From an uncultured Acidobacteriia bacterium (GTDB lineage: Bacteria; Acidobacteriota; Terriglobia; Bryobacterales; Bryobacteraceae), in contig CAIKMJ010000041.1 of the NCBI GenBank assembly GCA_903828455.1, positions 1 through 64,000 of the forward strand: DNA of 64,000 nucleotides, given 5' to 3'. The position numbers and the translations under genes are program-made. Position 1 is the first letter of the stretch. The number at the start of each line of letters is the position of its first letter. Below the pieces are notes generated by a model. It was not told where the DNA came from. It did not search any database and saw only the letters and a list, made by a program, of their open reading frames with translations. Of the stretch, positions 35,901 through 45,926 are shown piece by piece.

Positions 35901-36190
35901 CCATCGGGCGCAACGCTTTCCGCGGACCGGGTCTCTACAACGTGGACGTGTCGCTTTCGCGGACCTTCAGCCTGCCGAAACTTCCGGAAGGCAGCCGGCT
36001 GACGGTGCGGGCGGATGCGTTCAACGTGCTGAACCACGCCAACCTGAACAATCCGGATAATCAGCTGAGCGATCCGAACTTCGGCGTCGAAACGTATGGA
36101 CGCCAGGGAGCGCCGTCCGGCTTCCCGGCCACCACGCCGCTGAACGAATCGGCCCGCCAGTTCCAGATTCTGCTGCGCCTCGAATTCTGA
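32939..36190 (+). CDS. TonB-dependent receptor (Oar-like), second copy
   Basis: A 1083-aa outer-membrane protein. ATG 32939 is preferred to a TTG two codons upstream. Signal peptide 1-25, carboxypeptidase-regulatory-like domain (about 28-105, LISGSLVNSVTGRPVTAASV), plug with ELPLQGRDVYSMLVSLPGV, then a barrel with RLTVNFGMRYERFG and FNVLNHANLNNP, ending in ILLRLEF. There is no strong RBS. The 44-base gap to the divergent cyclase must contain promoters for both, so they may be regulated together. Ligand unknown. Confidence 0.9.
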   Translation: MQRAIRLAVLGTMGWLGLLAGTAWAQTTQGLISGSLVNSVTGRPVTAASVSFSSETLSATGVYQADAAGYFFLPLLSPGTYSVRATAAGYQTQELQQLELAVAGRIQIDFKLRPLSDVWEAGQYRSVFLPGSKTIVTFYGPDVDTSRSGSFEGQAGKRGTLDTSASYVIDPVEIGELPLQGRDVYSMLVSLPGVTADSATGRGLGVSVAGQRPAASNYFLDGVENNNYLVTGPLNPVAPEAVQEYRISTNNYSAEYGRTAGFVANAITRAGGPGYHGMLYEYLKNDALNAADFADNLVGYGRLPEKEHQFGYQAGGPILKKRLFFSSALEKLMSHSAQNPQTYTLPTTNFIPALNLPATRIARQLLQQYPGPAIVSPTGALTASYTVASPVVVNRLVGLERFDYTPTNGRNRLMGRLNLARVNEPDFIWTPYTAFNSALYQNTTGGMVNWTHTWSPRVTSEAKVSYSDDNLWWDRPHPEVPTLASGDGTLLPGSPAFYAYRNHNKSFEALYSTVWTRNKHVITGGAGMLLRFNSGYLTAGRDGLYTFPSVLSFAFDRPQYFQATIDRFNPIPTLPQFDRSYQYTQSFFFLQDSWRATSRLTVNFGMRYERFGAPSNTGSVKDALVTLGAGGDFNERLASATFAVPQGGGNQQIFGTDGMNFAPRAGFSWDPSGKGRTVLRGGFGIFYDRPFDNLWQNVRSNGLVLPLYTVPGAGAVNYLTPIATVLPSYANQAQNPPFPGLTLMDPSLRNGYSQSLFLGVQKEVGDNLTIAVTGTAAEARRLLTTDIVNRQFTTLIGDGRPNEALPDVYWRSSQGFSSYTALTTLVKYRLRTLQLQGSYTWSHSIDNQSDPLTGDFFDLNFTTLDSASTAPRATFAQQFNSQGDKGNSDFDQRQNLFLLGTWQSEGQRLLTRGWRVSFLAAFRTGFAYSVLGNSYGGVPDFGSSFIENQRASLTGPAFLTTPKPTKGGILVLNANGFTNPDDPSIVGTIGRNAFRGPGLYNVDVSLSRTFSLPKLPEGSRLTVRADAFNVLNHANLNNPDNQLSDPNFGVETYGRQGAPSGFPATTPLNESARQFQILLRLEF

Positions 36191-36239
36191 GGCCGTTCGG
36201 CAGCCCCGAAGCAGGGGGTGTGCCACACTTTTTAGTTCA

Positions 36240-38609
<2,370 letters not shown>

Positions 38610-38710
38610 GGGAGTTCCGCTATGGTGCGGCGCGTGGCCGGGGCATTCAGGGGTGGGGTATTCCGGCGGGGGGTATTCAGGATCGGCGCGGGAAGAATTA
38701 GGATAGGGTT

Positions 38711-39622
38711 ATGCCAGCGGTGGTGATTCCGATCGGAACGGGAACACGTGCGACCAAACGCGCCACCTGGTCGCTGCTGGAGGTCGCCTTGCCTGGCGCG
38801 CCCCCCCGACCCTGGGGCATCCTGCTGGCGGATGAAGCCACCGATGAGCTGACGCTGCGGCTGCGCGAGGGCCGGGAGGTTTTCGGCGATGCATCGGAAG
38901 ACGCGGCCGCGGACGATTCGGAAGAACAGACCCGCGACGTGCTGGACGAACTGGGCGCGGACCTGCAGGCAAAGGCGCGCGAGATGGGGGCTGCGGCGCT
39001 GCTCGGGTGGATGGAAGGATCGCTTTCGAATCTCCTGCGCATCGGCGAAAGGACGGCGATCGCTTACGCCGGGGTGGCGAAGGAGACGGTGGATCGTCTC
39101 TTCGATGAGTACGTGGATACGGAGGTGCGGCCTTTTGTGACCCACCTGCCGGTTTACCGGCTGCAGGCGGCGGCGGGGAAGTTCGGCGAGGAAATGGACG
39201 GGGCGGAGGAGGGCTGGGTGCGGGTCCCGGCGAGCGGAAAGCCGGGCAACCGGAAACTGGGCGAGGATCTGTTTGTGGCCCGCGTGGTGGGCCGATCGAT
39301 GGAACCGCTGATTCCCGACGGGAGCCTGTGCGTTTTTCGGGCCGGCGTGACCGGATCGAGGCAGGGCCGGCGCCTGCTGGTGGAGGAGACCGGCGCGACC
39401 GATGCGGCGAACCGCTACACCGTAAAGCGCTACACGAGTCGGAAGAGCGCGAGCCGGGCGGACGATGATGGCGACGGCAGCTGGCAGCACGAGCGGATTC
39501 GCCTGGAGCCGCTGAACCCGGAGTACGATGCCTTTGATTTGAGCGGCGATGAATTCGGTACACGATTCCGCGTGATTGCCGAGTTTATTGAGGTTTTGCA
39601 CCCGGGAGAATCCGCGCTCTGA
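38711..39622 (+). CDS. S24/LexA-like serine protease protein without a recognisable HTH
   Basis: A 303-aa protein. The C-terminal half is a LexA/CI-type S24 peptidase: catalytic Ser196 in VVGRSMEPLIPDGS and Lys239 in RYTVKRY, with the usual spacing of about 40 residues. Residues 1-160 are Glu/Ala-rich with a segment (SLLEVALPGAPPRPWGILLAD and a helical stretch) found in acidobacterial S24 proteins. A helix-turn-helix could not be recognised. The stop overlaps a CTG codon proposed as the mutY start, so the two genes may be coupled. A self-cleaving stress regulator is a reasonable guess, but the DNA-binding part is not evident. Confidence 0.75.
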   Translation: MPAVVIPIGTGTRATKRATWSLLEVALPGAPPRPWGILLADEATDELTLRLREGREVFGDASEDAAADDSEEQTRDVLDELGADLQAKAREMGAAALLGWMEGSLSNLLRIGERTAIAYAGVAKETVDRLFDEYVDTEVRPFVTHLPVYRLQAAAGKFGEEMDGAEEGWVRVPASGKPGNRKLGEDLFVARVVGRSMEPLIPDGSLCVFRAGVTGSRQGRRLLVEETGATDAANRYTVKRYTSRKSASRADDDGDGSWQHERIRLEPLNPEYDAFDLSGDEFGTRFRVIAEFIEVLHPGESAL

Positions 39623-40704
39623 GGACGCGGGACACCGCGGACACTGCTGCTGCCGCGGGGCCGGCGGAGGTTGCCGGGTTCCGGCGTGCGCTGCTCGGCT
39701 GGTACGGGAAGCAGCGCAGGGATCTGCCGTGGCGGCGGTCGAATGACTTCTACCGCGTCTGGCTTTCGGAAACGATGCTGCAGCAGACCCGCGTGGAAGC
39801 AGCGATTCCTTACTTTGAAAAATTTCTACAGTTGTTCCCGACACTGCGGGCGCTGGCCGAGGCGGAAGAAAACGCTGTGCTGGCGGCGTGGAGCGGCCTC
39901 GGATATTACAGCCGGGCCAGGAATCTGCACAAGGCGGCGAAGAAGTTAAGCGTCGAAGGCATTCCCGCCGCGCAGGACCGCGATGCGTTCGATCAACTGC
40001 GCGGACTGCCCGGCGTGGGGCCGTACACCGCCGCGGCGGTGGCCAGCATTGCGCTTGGGTTGCCGCATGCGGTGCTGGATGGCAACGTCATGCGGGTGAT
40101 CAGCCGGGTTGCAGCCGATCCGGGCGAGGTGTCGGCGCCCGGGACGCGGCGGCGATTCGGTGAACTCGCTGACCAGCTTCTCGATCGGCGCCGGCCTGGC
40201 GATTTCAATCAGGCCATGATGGAACTCGGGGCGACGGTGTGCGTGCCGCGGAGCCCCGCGTGCGCGGAATGCCCCGTATCGAGGTTCTGCGCGGGGCGCG
40301 CGGCGGGAATCGAGCGGGAACTCCCGGTGAAGAAGCGCGCGGCGGAGGTGAGGGAGGTTGCGCTGGAACTGGTGGTCCTGCAGCAGGCCGGGGAAGTGTT
40401 TCTCGTGCGAAGGGCCGAAACCGAATCGCGGCTCGCGGGTTTCTGGGAGTTACCGGAAAAGCGCCGCATGGCGGGACTGGCCGGGGCACCGCAGAAGTCG
40501 TTTACGCACCAGATCGTGAACGACCGGTTTCGTGTGAACGTTTGGCACACGCGGCGGCGGAATACCAAAACGGAGCGGATTGCGGAGGGCCGCTGGGTGC
40601 CGCTTTGCGCGCTCGGCGACCTGCCGGTTACCACGATCACAAAAAAGGCGCTGCAGGCGCTCGGCCTCGATCCGCCTATCCCCTCTCGTGCCGTGGGGGT
40701 ATAG
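39619..40704 (+). CDS. mutY: Adenine DNA glycosylase (probable CTG start)
   Basis: The first in-frame ATG (39775) would remove the conserved N-terminus, but the frame is open upstream and encodes ALLGWYGKQRRDLPWRRSNDFYRVWLSE, the usual MutY start region. No ATG, GTG or TTG exists in this part. CTG 39619 has GGGAG (39604-39608) about 10 bases before it and overlaps the previous stop (CTGA). The 361-aa product has the catalytic Glu in SETMLQQTRV, the helix-hairpin-helix LPGVGPYTA, Asp in VLDGNVMRV, the iron-sulfur cluster ligands C-X6-C-X2-C-X5-C (CVPRSPACAECPVSRFC), and the NUDIX-like C-terminal domain that recognises 8-oxoguanine. It removes A opposite 8-oxoG. Confidence 0.9.
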   Translation: MRTRDTADTAAAAGPAEVAGFRRALLGWYGKQRRDLPWRRSNDFYRVWLSETMLQQTRVEAAIPYFEKFLQLFPTLRALAEAEENAVLAAWSGLGYYSRARNLHKAAKKLSVEGIPAAQDRDAFDQLRGLPGVGPYTAAAVASIALGLPHAVLDGNVMRVISRVAADPGEVSAPGTRRRFGELADQLLDRRRPGDFNQAMMELGATVCVPRSPACAECPVSRFCAGRAAGIERELPVKKRAAEVREVALELVVLQQAGEVFLVRRAETESRLAGFWELPEKRRMAGLAGAPQKSFTHQIVNDRFRVNVWHTRRRNTKTERIAEGRWVPLCALGDLPVTTITKKALQALGLDPPIPSRAVGV

Positions 40705-40761
40705 CAATGGCGGCGGGAAGGCCGGAGAATATAGGGTCCGGGATTTCGTCCCGGCAGTCCG

Positions 40762-41586
40762 ATGTGGCGAGCCCCTATAATCCGGTGCGTGTGGTTCGCG
40801 TTTCTGCTGGCGGCAGGAGCGCGGCAGTCCGCCCGTGCGGCTGGTCCGGCGGATTTGACGGTTCCCTCGACAGCGCCCTCGTACACGGCGGCGTCGATCG
40901 TTCAGGCAGCGACACAGCAGGCGGCGGCGCTGGCGCCAAACACCATTGCCACGATTTACGGATCCAATCTGGCGTATGACACTCGCGCGATCACGTCAGC
41001 TGATCTGACGGGCGGGGCGCTGCCGACGTCGCTCGATGGAGTCACCGTGACGGTGAACGGAATCCTGTGCGGGCTGTTCTATGTATCGCCGGGGCAAATC
41101 AATTATCTGGTGCCGTATCAGGTGACGGCGGCAAGCGCAGCTGTACAGGTGGTGCGGCAGGGCGTGCGGGGGCCGGTCGTGACCATAGCGCTTGCGCCAA
41201 CATCCCCGGCATTCTTCGAATGGAACGGCAATCAGGCGATCGCCGTGCATGCCGATGGCACGCTCATCAGTACGGCGGCTCCGGCCGCGTCCGGCGAAGC
41301 GATTGTGTTGTTCGCGGCGGGGCTGGGGCGTACGTCGCCGGACGTGACTCCTAATGCCCCGCCGGCGGCGGCCGCAAGCCTCCTGTACGCGCCGCAGTTG
41401 CAGGTCTGGCTGAACGGTGTGGCGATGGCGGCGGGCAGCGTCCTGTATGCGGGCGTAACGCCCGGGTTCGCCGGGTTGTATCAGATCAATCTGCGGCTCC
41501 CCGCGCCCGTGCCGTCCAATCCGGCCATCCAGGTGACCATCGGGTCGCAGTCGAGCCCTCCGGCAGTCGTGCTTCCGGCTCAATAA
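40762..41586 (+). CDS. TIGR03437 family (Solibacter C-terminal domain) exported protein
   Basis: A 274-aa protein with signal peptide 1-26 and one module read as TIGR03437: LAPNTIATIYGSNL, ITVNGILCGLFYVSPGQINYLVPY, IVLFAAGLGRTSP, and VLYAGVTPGFAGLYQINLRLP. This domain is greatly expanded in Solibacter and related Acidobacteria, normally at the C-terminus of large secreted beta-propellers. Here it stands almost alone. ATG 40762 gives a normal basic n-region. A TATAAT box at 40776-40781 lies within the first codons, and GTG 40789 is an alternative start. Function unknown, likely extracellular. Confidence 0.8.
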   Translation: MWRAPIIRCVWFAFLLAAGARQSARAAGPADLTVPSTAPSYTAASIVQAATQQAAALAPNTIATIYGSNLAYDTRAITSADLTGGALPTSLDGVTVTVNGILCGLFYVSPGQINYLVPYQVTAASAAVQVVRQGVRGPVVTIALAPTSPAFFEWNGNQAIAVHADGTLISTAAPAASGEAIVLFAAGLGRTSPDVTPNAPPAAAASLLYAPQLQVWLNGVAMAAGSVLYAGVTPGFAGLYQINLRLPAPVPSNPAIQVTIGSQSSPPAVVLPAQ

Positions 41587-41651
41587 CGGACAGGAAAACG
41601 ACGAAACCCGGGAAGGGGCGGAAGCACTCTACAATAAAACAGGGAGTTCTT

Positions 41652-42419
41652 ATGTCGTCACGATCCCGCATCCTGCTGCCGCTGGCTTTGTCGCTGGCGC
41701 TTTCTTCCATGCCGGCCGCCGCCCAGAGCGATGCCGCGAGCTACACAATCGAAACGGGCACCAAGGTTCCGCTGGGGCTTATTAACAGCATCAGTACGAA
41801 GCATTCCAGCCCCGGCGACAGGATCTACCTCGAGAGCGTCTTCCCCGTGGTGATCAACGGCCACGTGGTGATTCCGGCCGGCAGTTACGTGGCCGGAACG
41901 GTCACTGAGGTCAAACGGCCTGGACGCATCAAAGGCAGGGGTGAACTCTACGTGCGGTTCGACTCCATCACGCTGCCGAACGGCGTGACGCGGGACTTCC
42001 GGTCGAGACTGGGGTCGATCGATTCAACGGCCAGCGAAAAAGTTTTGGATAAGAAGGAAGGCGTCGTCCAGAGCGATTCGAACAAGGGCGGTGACGCGCG
42101 CACGGTCGGGGTGGGCGCTGTTTCGGGAGCTTCGATCGGCGCGATTGCGGGATCGGCCGCGGGGCACGCCGTACAGGGGATCAGCATCGGCGCGGCCGCG
42201 GGTGCCGCAGCCGGACTGATCGGAGTGCTCGCCACTCGCGGGCCGGACGCGGTACTGGCCAAGGGCAGCACCATCGAGATGGTCCTGGACCGGCCGCTGG
42301 TTTTCCGGGCCGAAGAAGTAAATTTCAGCACGACCGGGCAGCCGGCGGCGCCGTCTCAGGCTGGCGCGACGGCGCAGTCGGCGGAAAAGGCTCCTCTGTC
42401 GCGGCGGTTCCCGTTTTAA
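41652..42419 (+). CDS. Exported protein with central glycine-zipper segment
   Basis: A 255-aa protein with signal peptide 1-24. Residues 30-120 form a beta-barrel-like region (ETGTKVPLGLINSISTKHSSPGDRIYLESVFPVVINGHVVIPAGSYVAGTV is read as several strands; VIPAGSYVAG resembles the TrbI/VirB10-type barrel). Residues about 153-198 are a Gly/Ala-zipper membrane-inserting stretch (GAVSGASIGAIAGSAAGHAV). AGGGAG at 41641-41646 is the RBS. It may sit in the outer membrane or envelope. No partner genes of a secretion system are nearby, so it is not annotated as VirB10. Confidence 0.6.
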   Translation: MSSRSRILLPLALSLALSSMPAAAQSDAASYTIETGTKVPLGLINSISTKHSSPGDRIYLESVFPVVINGHVVIPAGSYVAGTVTEVKRPGRIKGRGELYVRFDSITLPNGVTRDFRSRLGSIDSTASEKVLDKKEGVVQSDSNKGGDARTVGVGAVSGASIGAIAGSAAGHAVQGISIGAAAGAAAGLIGVLATRGPDAVLAKGSTIEMVLDRPLVFRAEEVNFSTTGQPAAPSQAGATAQSAEKAPLSRRFPF

Positions 42420-42465
42420 AAAGTGCCGGCCTCGCGCCGCGTCAGGCGATGCGGTCGCAGCAGCT

Positions 42466-42993
42466 TCAGACCAGATAGCCGGAGATGGCCGCTGCAATTC
42501 CGAGCAGTGCGCTGATGACACCGATCGTGGGGAATAATTTTGACCGCGCGATGAAGTAGAGCGAAGTCAAGACCAGGCCGATTTCGAGCAGGCCTTCGCC
42601 GAAATCGAATCGCAGGGCCTGCTGCTCCACATGTTCGGCCCGCTCATCGGTCTGTTTCGCGTCTTCCTGGGCGGCCTCGGCTTCTTTTGTGTACCGAGCC
42701 TTCTCTTTTTCGTAGCGTTCCAGGATCTTTACGGCCTGCGGCGTGGGATTGGGAAGTGCATTGAGCAGATCTTCGCCCAGTTCGATGTTGTGGAACTTGA
42801 TGCGCTTCGACTGGTAGTAAGACCACTTGTCGTTCGCCGTTGACTTGAACAGCACAGCGTCCGTGTGGGCGCGGTGCGAGACGATAGTGACGACGGCCAG
42901 TACGACGGCCAGCACGGAAGCGAGTATGCCGATTTTTTTGCCGAACGGGTCGTTGTCTTCGCCCGTCTCGTGGTGGATTTCGAGTTCTGCCAT
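42466..42993 (-). CDS. DUF4337 family membrane protein
   Basis: A 175-aa protein with a transmembrane helix near the N-terminus (ILASVLAVVLAVVTIVSH, about 23-40), an Ala/Glu/Lys-rich helical middle with the pattern SYYQSKRIKFHNIELGEDLL, and two hydrophobic helices at the C-terminus (LLEIGLVLTSLYFIARS and GVISALLGIAAAISGYL). This matches the conserved DUF4337 pattern. It is divergent from tadA with 23 bases between starts. Function unknown. Confidence 0.8.
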   Translation of the reverse strand: MAELEIHHETGEDNDPFGKKIGILASVLAVVLAVVTIVSHRAHTDAVLFKSTANDKWSYYQSKRIKFHNIELGEDLLNALPNPTPQAVKILERYEKEKARYTKEAEAAQEDAKQTDERAEHVEQQALRFDFGEGLLEIGLVLTSLYFIARSKLFPTIGVISALLGIAAAISGYLV

Positions 42994-43016
42994 AGTGAAA
43001 GATTGAACTCCATTCT

Positions 43017-43514
43017 ATGTCGAATCACAACGGCGTGACTACCGAACCGGCCAGCGCGGCGAGGCGCGGACAACACGAATACTGGATGCGCCGCGCGCTG
43101 GAACTGGCGGCAGAGGCCGCGGCGTCCGGCGAGGTGCCGGTGGGCGCGGTGGTGGTGCTGGGCGGCGAGGCGATCGGGGAGGGGCGTAATTCACCGATTG
43201 AGCTGCTCGATCCGACAGCACACGCCGAAATGCTGGCGCTGCGCCAGGCGGCTCTCACCGCAGGAAGTTACCGGCTCGGCGAGGCAGTGCTGTATTCGAC
43301 GCTCGAACCCTGTCCGATGTGCGCCGGAGCTCTGGTGGCCGCGCGCATCCGAACGCTCGTTTTCGGCGCGCGAGACCTGCGTTTCGGCGGGGTGCGCAGT
43401 AAATTTCAGATCGCCGATTCCGAACTGCTGAATCACCGGGCCGAAATCGTGGAGGGCGTTTGCGGCGCGGAGGCGACTACGCTGCTGCAGAAGTTTTTTG
43501 CCGAACGGCGTTAG
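43017..43514 (+). CDS. tadA: tRNA adenosine(34) deaminase
   Basis: A 165-aa cytidine/adenosine deaminase-fold enzyme. Zinc site: His69-Ala-Glu71 (AHAEMLAL) and Cys99-Pro-Met-Cys102 (LEPCPMCAGAL). The region RTLVFGARDLRFGGV and the terminal helix EATTLLQKFFAERR match TadA, which makes inosine at position 34 of tRNA-Arg. The first 20 residues are an extra unstructured extension. It is convergent with the HemQ/Cld-like gene. Confidence 0.93.
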   Translation: MSNHNGVTTEPASAARRGQHEYWMRRALELAAEAAASGEVPVGAVVVLGGEAIGEGRNSPIELLDPTAHAEMLALRQAALTAGSYRLGEAVLYSTLEPCPMCAGALVAARIRTLVFGARDLRFGGVRSKFQIADSELLNHRAEIVEGVCGAEATTLLQKFFAERR

Positions 43515-43522
43515 CCCCCGCC

Positions 43523-43552
43523 GCGCACTGCCTCGCGCCGGGCGAGGTGCGC
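43523..43552. terminator. Bulged hairpin between convergent tadA and HemQ-like genes
   Basis: GCGCA (43523-43527) and CCTCGC (43531-43536) pair with GCGAGG (43542-43547) and TGCGC (43548-43552), leaving a 3-base bulge and a short loop. No T-run follows on either strand, so it could be a 3' protective structure or a weak terminator shared by the two genes. Confidence 0.4.
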
Positions 43553-43553
43553 G

Positions 43554-44273
43554 TCAGGCAATACTGGCCTCATTGAAGCGCTGCCAGACGGCGTGGCCGA
43601 CAAAGAACGGCCCCATCTTCTCCATGTAGTGCGACGTCTGCTGCGTCTTCCGCATGGCCTGGATGCAGGCTGACAGCGGATAGAGTTCCTTGCCGATCAG
43701 GCCGATCACAAAGTCGTTGTCGTTCTTGTCCATGCCGAAGCTCGCCAGGCGCATGTCGTGGGCGTAACCGGCTTCGCCGAACATGTGGCCGATCTTACCG
43801 TGTTCACGCAGGATGGCCATCTGCTGTTCCTGGGGCAGGGAATTGAACTCACCTTTGCGGCGCAGCGGATACCAGACGTGCCACTTCCACTCTTTGTCCG
43901 CCACGACGCGGCGCGGCCGGTCGAGCAGCCATTCGGTGAGGGCGGGTTCGTAGCCGATCGAGTAGGTGCGGCCCATCATCGTGTATTCCGGCTTGAAGGC
44001 CAGCGCGTGAAAGGCGCTGCGGCGCAGGAACGGACGGAGCGTTGTAACGAAGAATTCGGGGTTGTCGCTCCAGGTGAGCAGTCCGACGCCGCGCGGATCG
44101 TTGGCGTCTTCGTAGAGCACTGCTTCGAGCGGCGAATCTTCCAGTTCCTCGGCGAGGTTGCTGGTATCGTCCGCGGCGCCGAAGGCAAGCAGTTGCACGT
44201 AGAGGCGGCGGTCCGACGTTTGCTGCTCGCCGCCGCGCATGCCGCCTTTTTCTCTGATGTCGAGTTGTTCCAC
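43554..44273 (-). CDS. Chlorite dismutase/HemQ-family protein
   Basis: A 239-aa cytoplasmic protein. Family patterns include WKWHVWYPLRRKGEFNSLP, REHGKIGHMFGEAGYAHDMRLASFGMDKNDNDFVIGLIG, and QTSHYMEKMGPFFVGHAVW. The conserved His in the HMF segment could be the proximal heme ligand and DNDFVI resembles the family signature. Related proteins act in heme b synthesis (coproheme decarboxylase, HemQ) in Gram-positive bacteria or form chlorite dismutases. In Acidobacteria both roles are possible, so no symbol is assigned. The first 18 residues may not be part of the protein; the RBS for ATG 44273 is not strong. Confidence 0.75.
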   Translation of the reverse strand: MEQLDIREKGGMRGGEQQTSDRRLYVQLLAFGAADDTSNLAEELEDSPLEAVLYEDANDPRGVGLLTWSDNPEFFVTTLRPFLRRSAFHALAFKPEYTMMGRTYSIGYEPALTEWLLDRPRRVVADKEWKWHVWYPLRRKGEFNSLPQEQQMAILREHGKIGHMFGEAGYAHDMRLASFGMDKNDNDFVIGLIGKELYPLSACIQAMRKTQQTSHYMEKMGPFFVGHAVWQRFNEASIA

Positions 44274-44335
44274 GACTTTAGATTATCGCCATTGCTCAGG
44301 CGGCGGCGCGCAGCATTCCGCGGAGGCGTGGCAAT

Positions 44336-45043
44336 TCACAGTTTCGCGACGATAGACGGCGTCGTTGTGGGCTGCTCGGAGCCGCCTTCCGGTTCTACCG
44401 TGACGGTAACGGACGATGCACCGGTGGAAGGAATCGGATGCACGTAGACAACGGTGGAATCTTCTCGCGCGACAAACGTTCCGGCGGCAACGGGCTTTCC
44501 GGAGGCCGGGATGAGCCATAGCTCAAATGTGCGACCCGCGCTCAGCTTCGGCATTCCGGTGGCGATGAGGACGATGCCGCGAGCGGGGTTGACGAAGATG
44601 CGTCCGCGCAATGGCTTATCGGATTCGCCGAACGTGACATCGCGGGTGGCGGGATCGTTGAAGATCGTCACGGCTGCTTCGTATTTCGCGAGATCGGACG
44701 CTGGACGGCGCGACGGACGTGCCACGAGGATCAGCACAACCGAGACGATTGCGGTGATTACCCACGGAAGAATCGAGGCCCCGGTGGGACGCGAAGGAGC
44801 CGCGGTGCCTTTCACCATGGCCGGTTCCACGAGAGCGGACACGCGCCGCCGCAGTTGCTTCGGCGGATCGACGAGTTGCACGGCACCGCTCATGGCCGTG
44901 ACAGTGGCCATCGCGCTCGTCACGCCGGGTGTGCAGACGGGGCAGTTGCGTTCGAGGTGCGCGCGGATCTCCGTTCGCTCCGGATCGTCTGCGATGCCGA
45001 GCGCGAAGCTGGTGTAATCCGACTTCAGTTCTTCGCAGGTCAC
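44336..45043 (-). CDS. Anti-sigma factor, transmembrane
   Basis: A 235-aa protein starting at GTG 45043, which overlaps the sigma gene stop (GTGA). The N-terminus carries a short anti-sigma domain (CEELKSDYTSFALGIADDPERTEIRAHLERNCPVC with Cys and a His in HLERNCPVC). One transmembrane helix follows (SILPWVITAIVSVVLILVA, about 90-108). The outer part ends with FELWLIPASGKPVAAGTF and matches the RskA-type extracytoplasmic domain. It would hold the ECF sigma factor at the membrane until released by a signal. Confidence 0.85.
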   Translation of the reverse strand: MTCEELKSDYTSFALGIADDPERTEIRAHLERNCPVCTPGVTSAMATVTAMSGAVQLVDPPKQLRRRVSALVEPAMVKGTAAPSRPTGASILPWVITAIVSVVLILVARPSRRPASDLAKYEAAVTIFNDPATRDVTFGESDKPLRGRIFVNPARGIVLIATGMPKLSAGRTFELWLIPASGKPVAAGTFVAREDSTVVYVHPIPSTGASSVTVTVEPEGGSEQPTTTPSIVAKL

Positions 45044-45600
45044 GCCGTGACCTCCTGCCCGAGTTCTGCACGCAGGAGTTTCAGCGCAGTCCGAACGCGG
45101 CTCTTTACGTCGCTGAGAGGCTCGCCCGTCCGTTCGGCCATACCTGTTGGCGGCAGGCCTTCGTAGTAGGCCAGCCCGATCACCTGACGTTGCTGGTCGT
45201 TCAGTTTTTCGAGCGCGGCGCGGATGAGCCGCGAGTGATCGGCATTGAGAGCATTGCGCTCCATATCGACGAACAGAGACGGATGTTCACGAATGTCCGG
45301 TTCCCGCGAGCTGCGATTCGCCGGTGCGGCAGCGGCGCGAACATGGTCGACGGCGCGATTGCGGGCGATGGCCAGAAGCCAGGGGCCCAGCGCGCCGCGT
45401 TCCGGCTCGAAGCCGGAGATGCGATTCCAAACGCTCAGAAAAGTTTCCTGTACCAGGTCTTCGGCGACTGCGCCGTCGCGGACGATCGACAGCACGACCG
45501 AATAGGCGAGGCGGCCGAAGCGGTCGTAGAGCGTTGTCATCGCATCGGTCTCGCGCCGCCGCAGTCGCTTGACGAGTTCCACGTCGTATTTCGCGCTCAT
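45040..45600 (-). CDS. ECF-type RNA polymerase sigma factor
   Basis: A 186-aa sigma-70 family ECF factor. Region 2 is VELVKRLRRRETDAMTTLYDRFGRLAYSVV, with AEDLVQETFLSVWN and LLAIARNRAVDHVR. Region 4 is LEKLNDQQRQVIGLAYYEG with a helix-turn-helix near MAERTGEPLSDVKSRVRTALKLLR. ATG 45600 gives the usual N-terminus. An in-frame ATG at 45633 is an alternative, and neither has a clear RBS. Coupled to the anti-sigma gene by a 4-base overlap. The target genes are unknown. Confidence 0.9.
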   Translation of the reverse strand: MSAKYDVELVKRLRRRETDAMTTLYDRFGRLAYSVVLSIVRDGAVAEDLVQETFLSVWNRISGFEPERGALGPWLLAIARNRAVDHVRAAAAPANRSSREPDIREHPSLFVDMERNALNADHSRLIRAALEKLNDQQRQVIGLAYYEGLPPTGMAERTGEPLSDVKSRVRTALKLLRAELGQEVTA

Positions 45601-45843
45601 CTCGAGTGAAAGCAGAATTCCGGGTAGGATCATGCGGGGGGTTCTCTGAATGGTTCTTTGATGAGGATAGCGCCCCGAAGTGTGTTTCGTCGTTGACGGT
45701 GCCGCGGAACGCCGCGATGCAACCGCACACAGTTGGCTCATTGGCCGGAAGCGATGGCGTGAATGGAGGTGCGGAGCGCTGCGATGTCGTCCGAAATGCA
45801 TGCCCGCGCGATGCGCACGATGAGGCGCAAGTACATTTTTTTC

Positions 45844-45900
45844 TTGACATTCGGACGCGTGGAACTTATAAATTAATCACGCTGCGATTTTATAAATCGC
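45844..45900 (+). promoter_or_regulatory. Near-consensus sigma70 promoter and palindrome upstream of the H1-like gene
   Basis: TTGACA (45844-45849) and TATAAA (45867-45872) are separated by exactly 17 bases. Shortly after the expected start point lies GCGATTT-TAT-AAATCGC (45884-45900), a perfect 7-base inverted repeat that could be an operator or a leader hairpin. GGGAGA (45913-45918) is the RBS of the gene starting at 45927. This is the strongest promoter seen in the window, in line with an abundant small protein. The rest of 45601-45843 shows no gene. Confidence 0.8.
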
Positions 45901-45926
45901 AAATTTTGAATTGGGAGAATCACTCG

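Noticed and set aside
45606-45926. N-terminal extension of the H1-like gene
   Set aside because: It covers the promoter and has no coding features.
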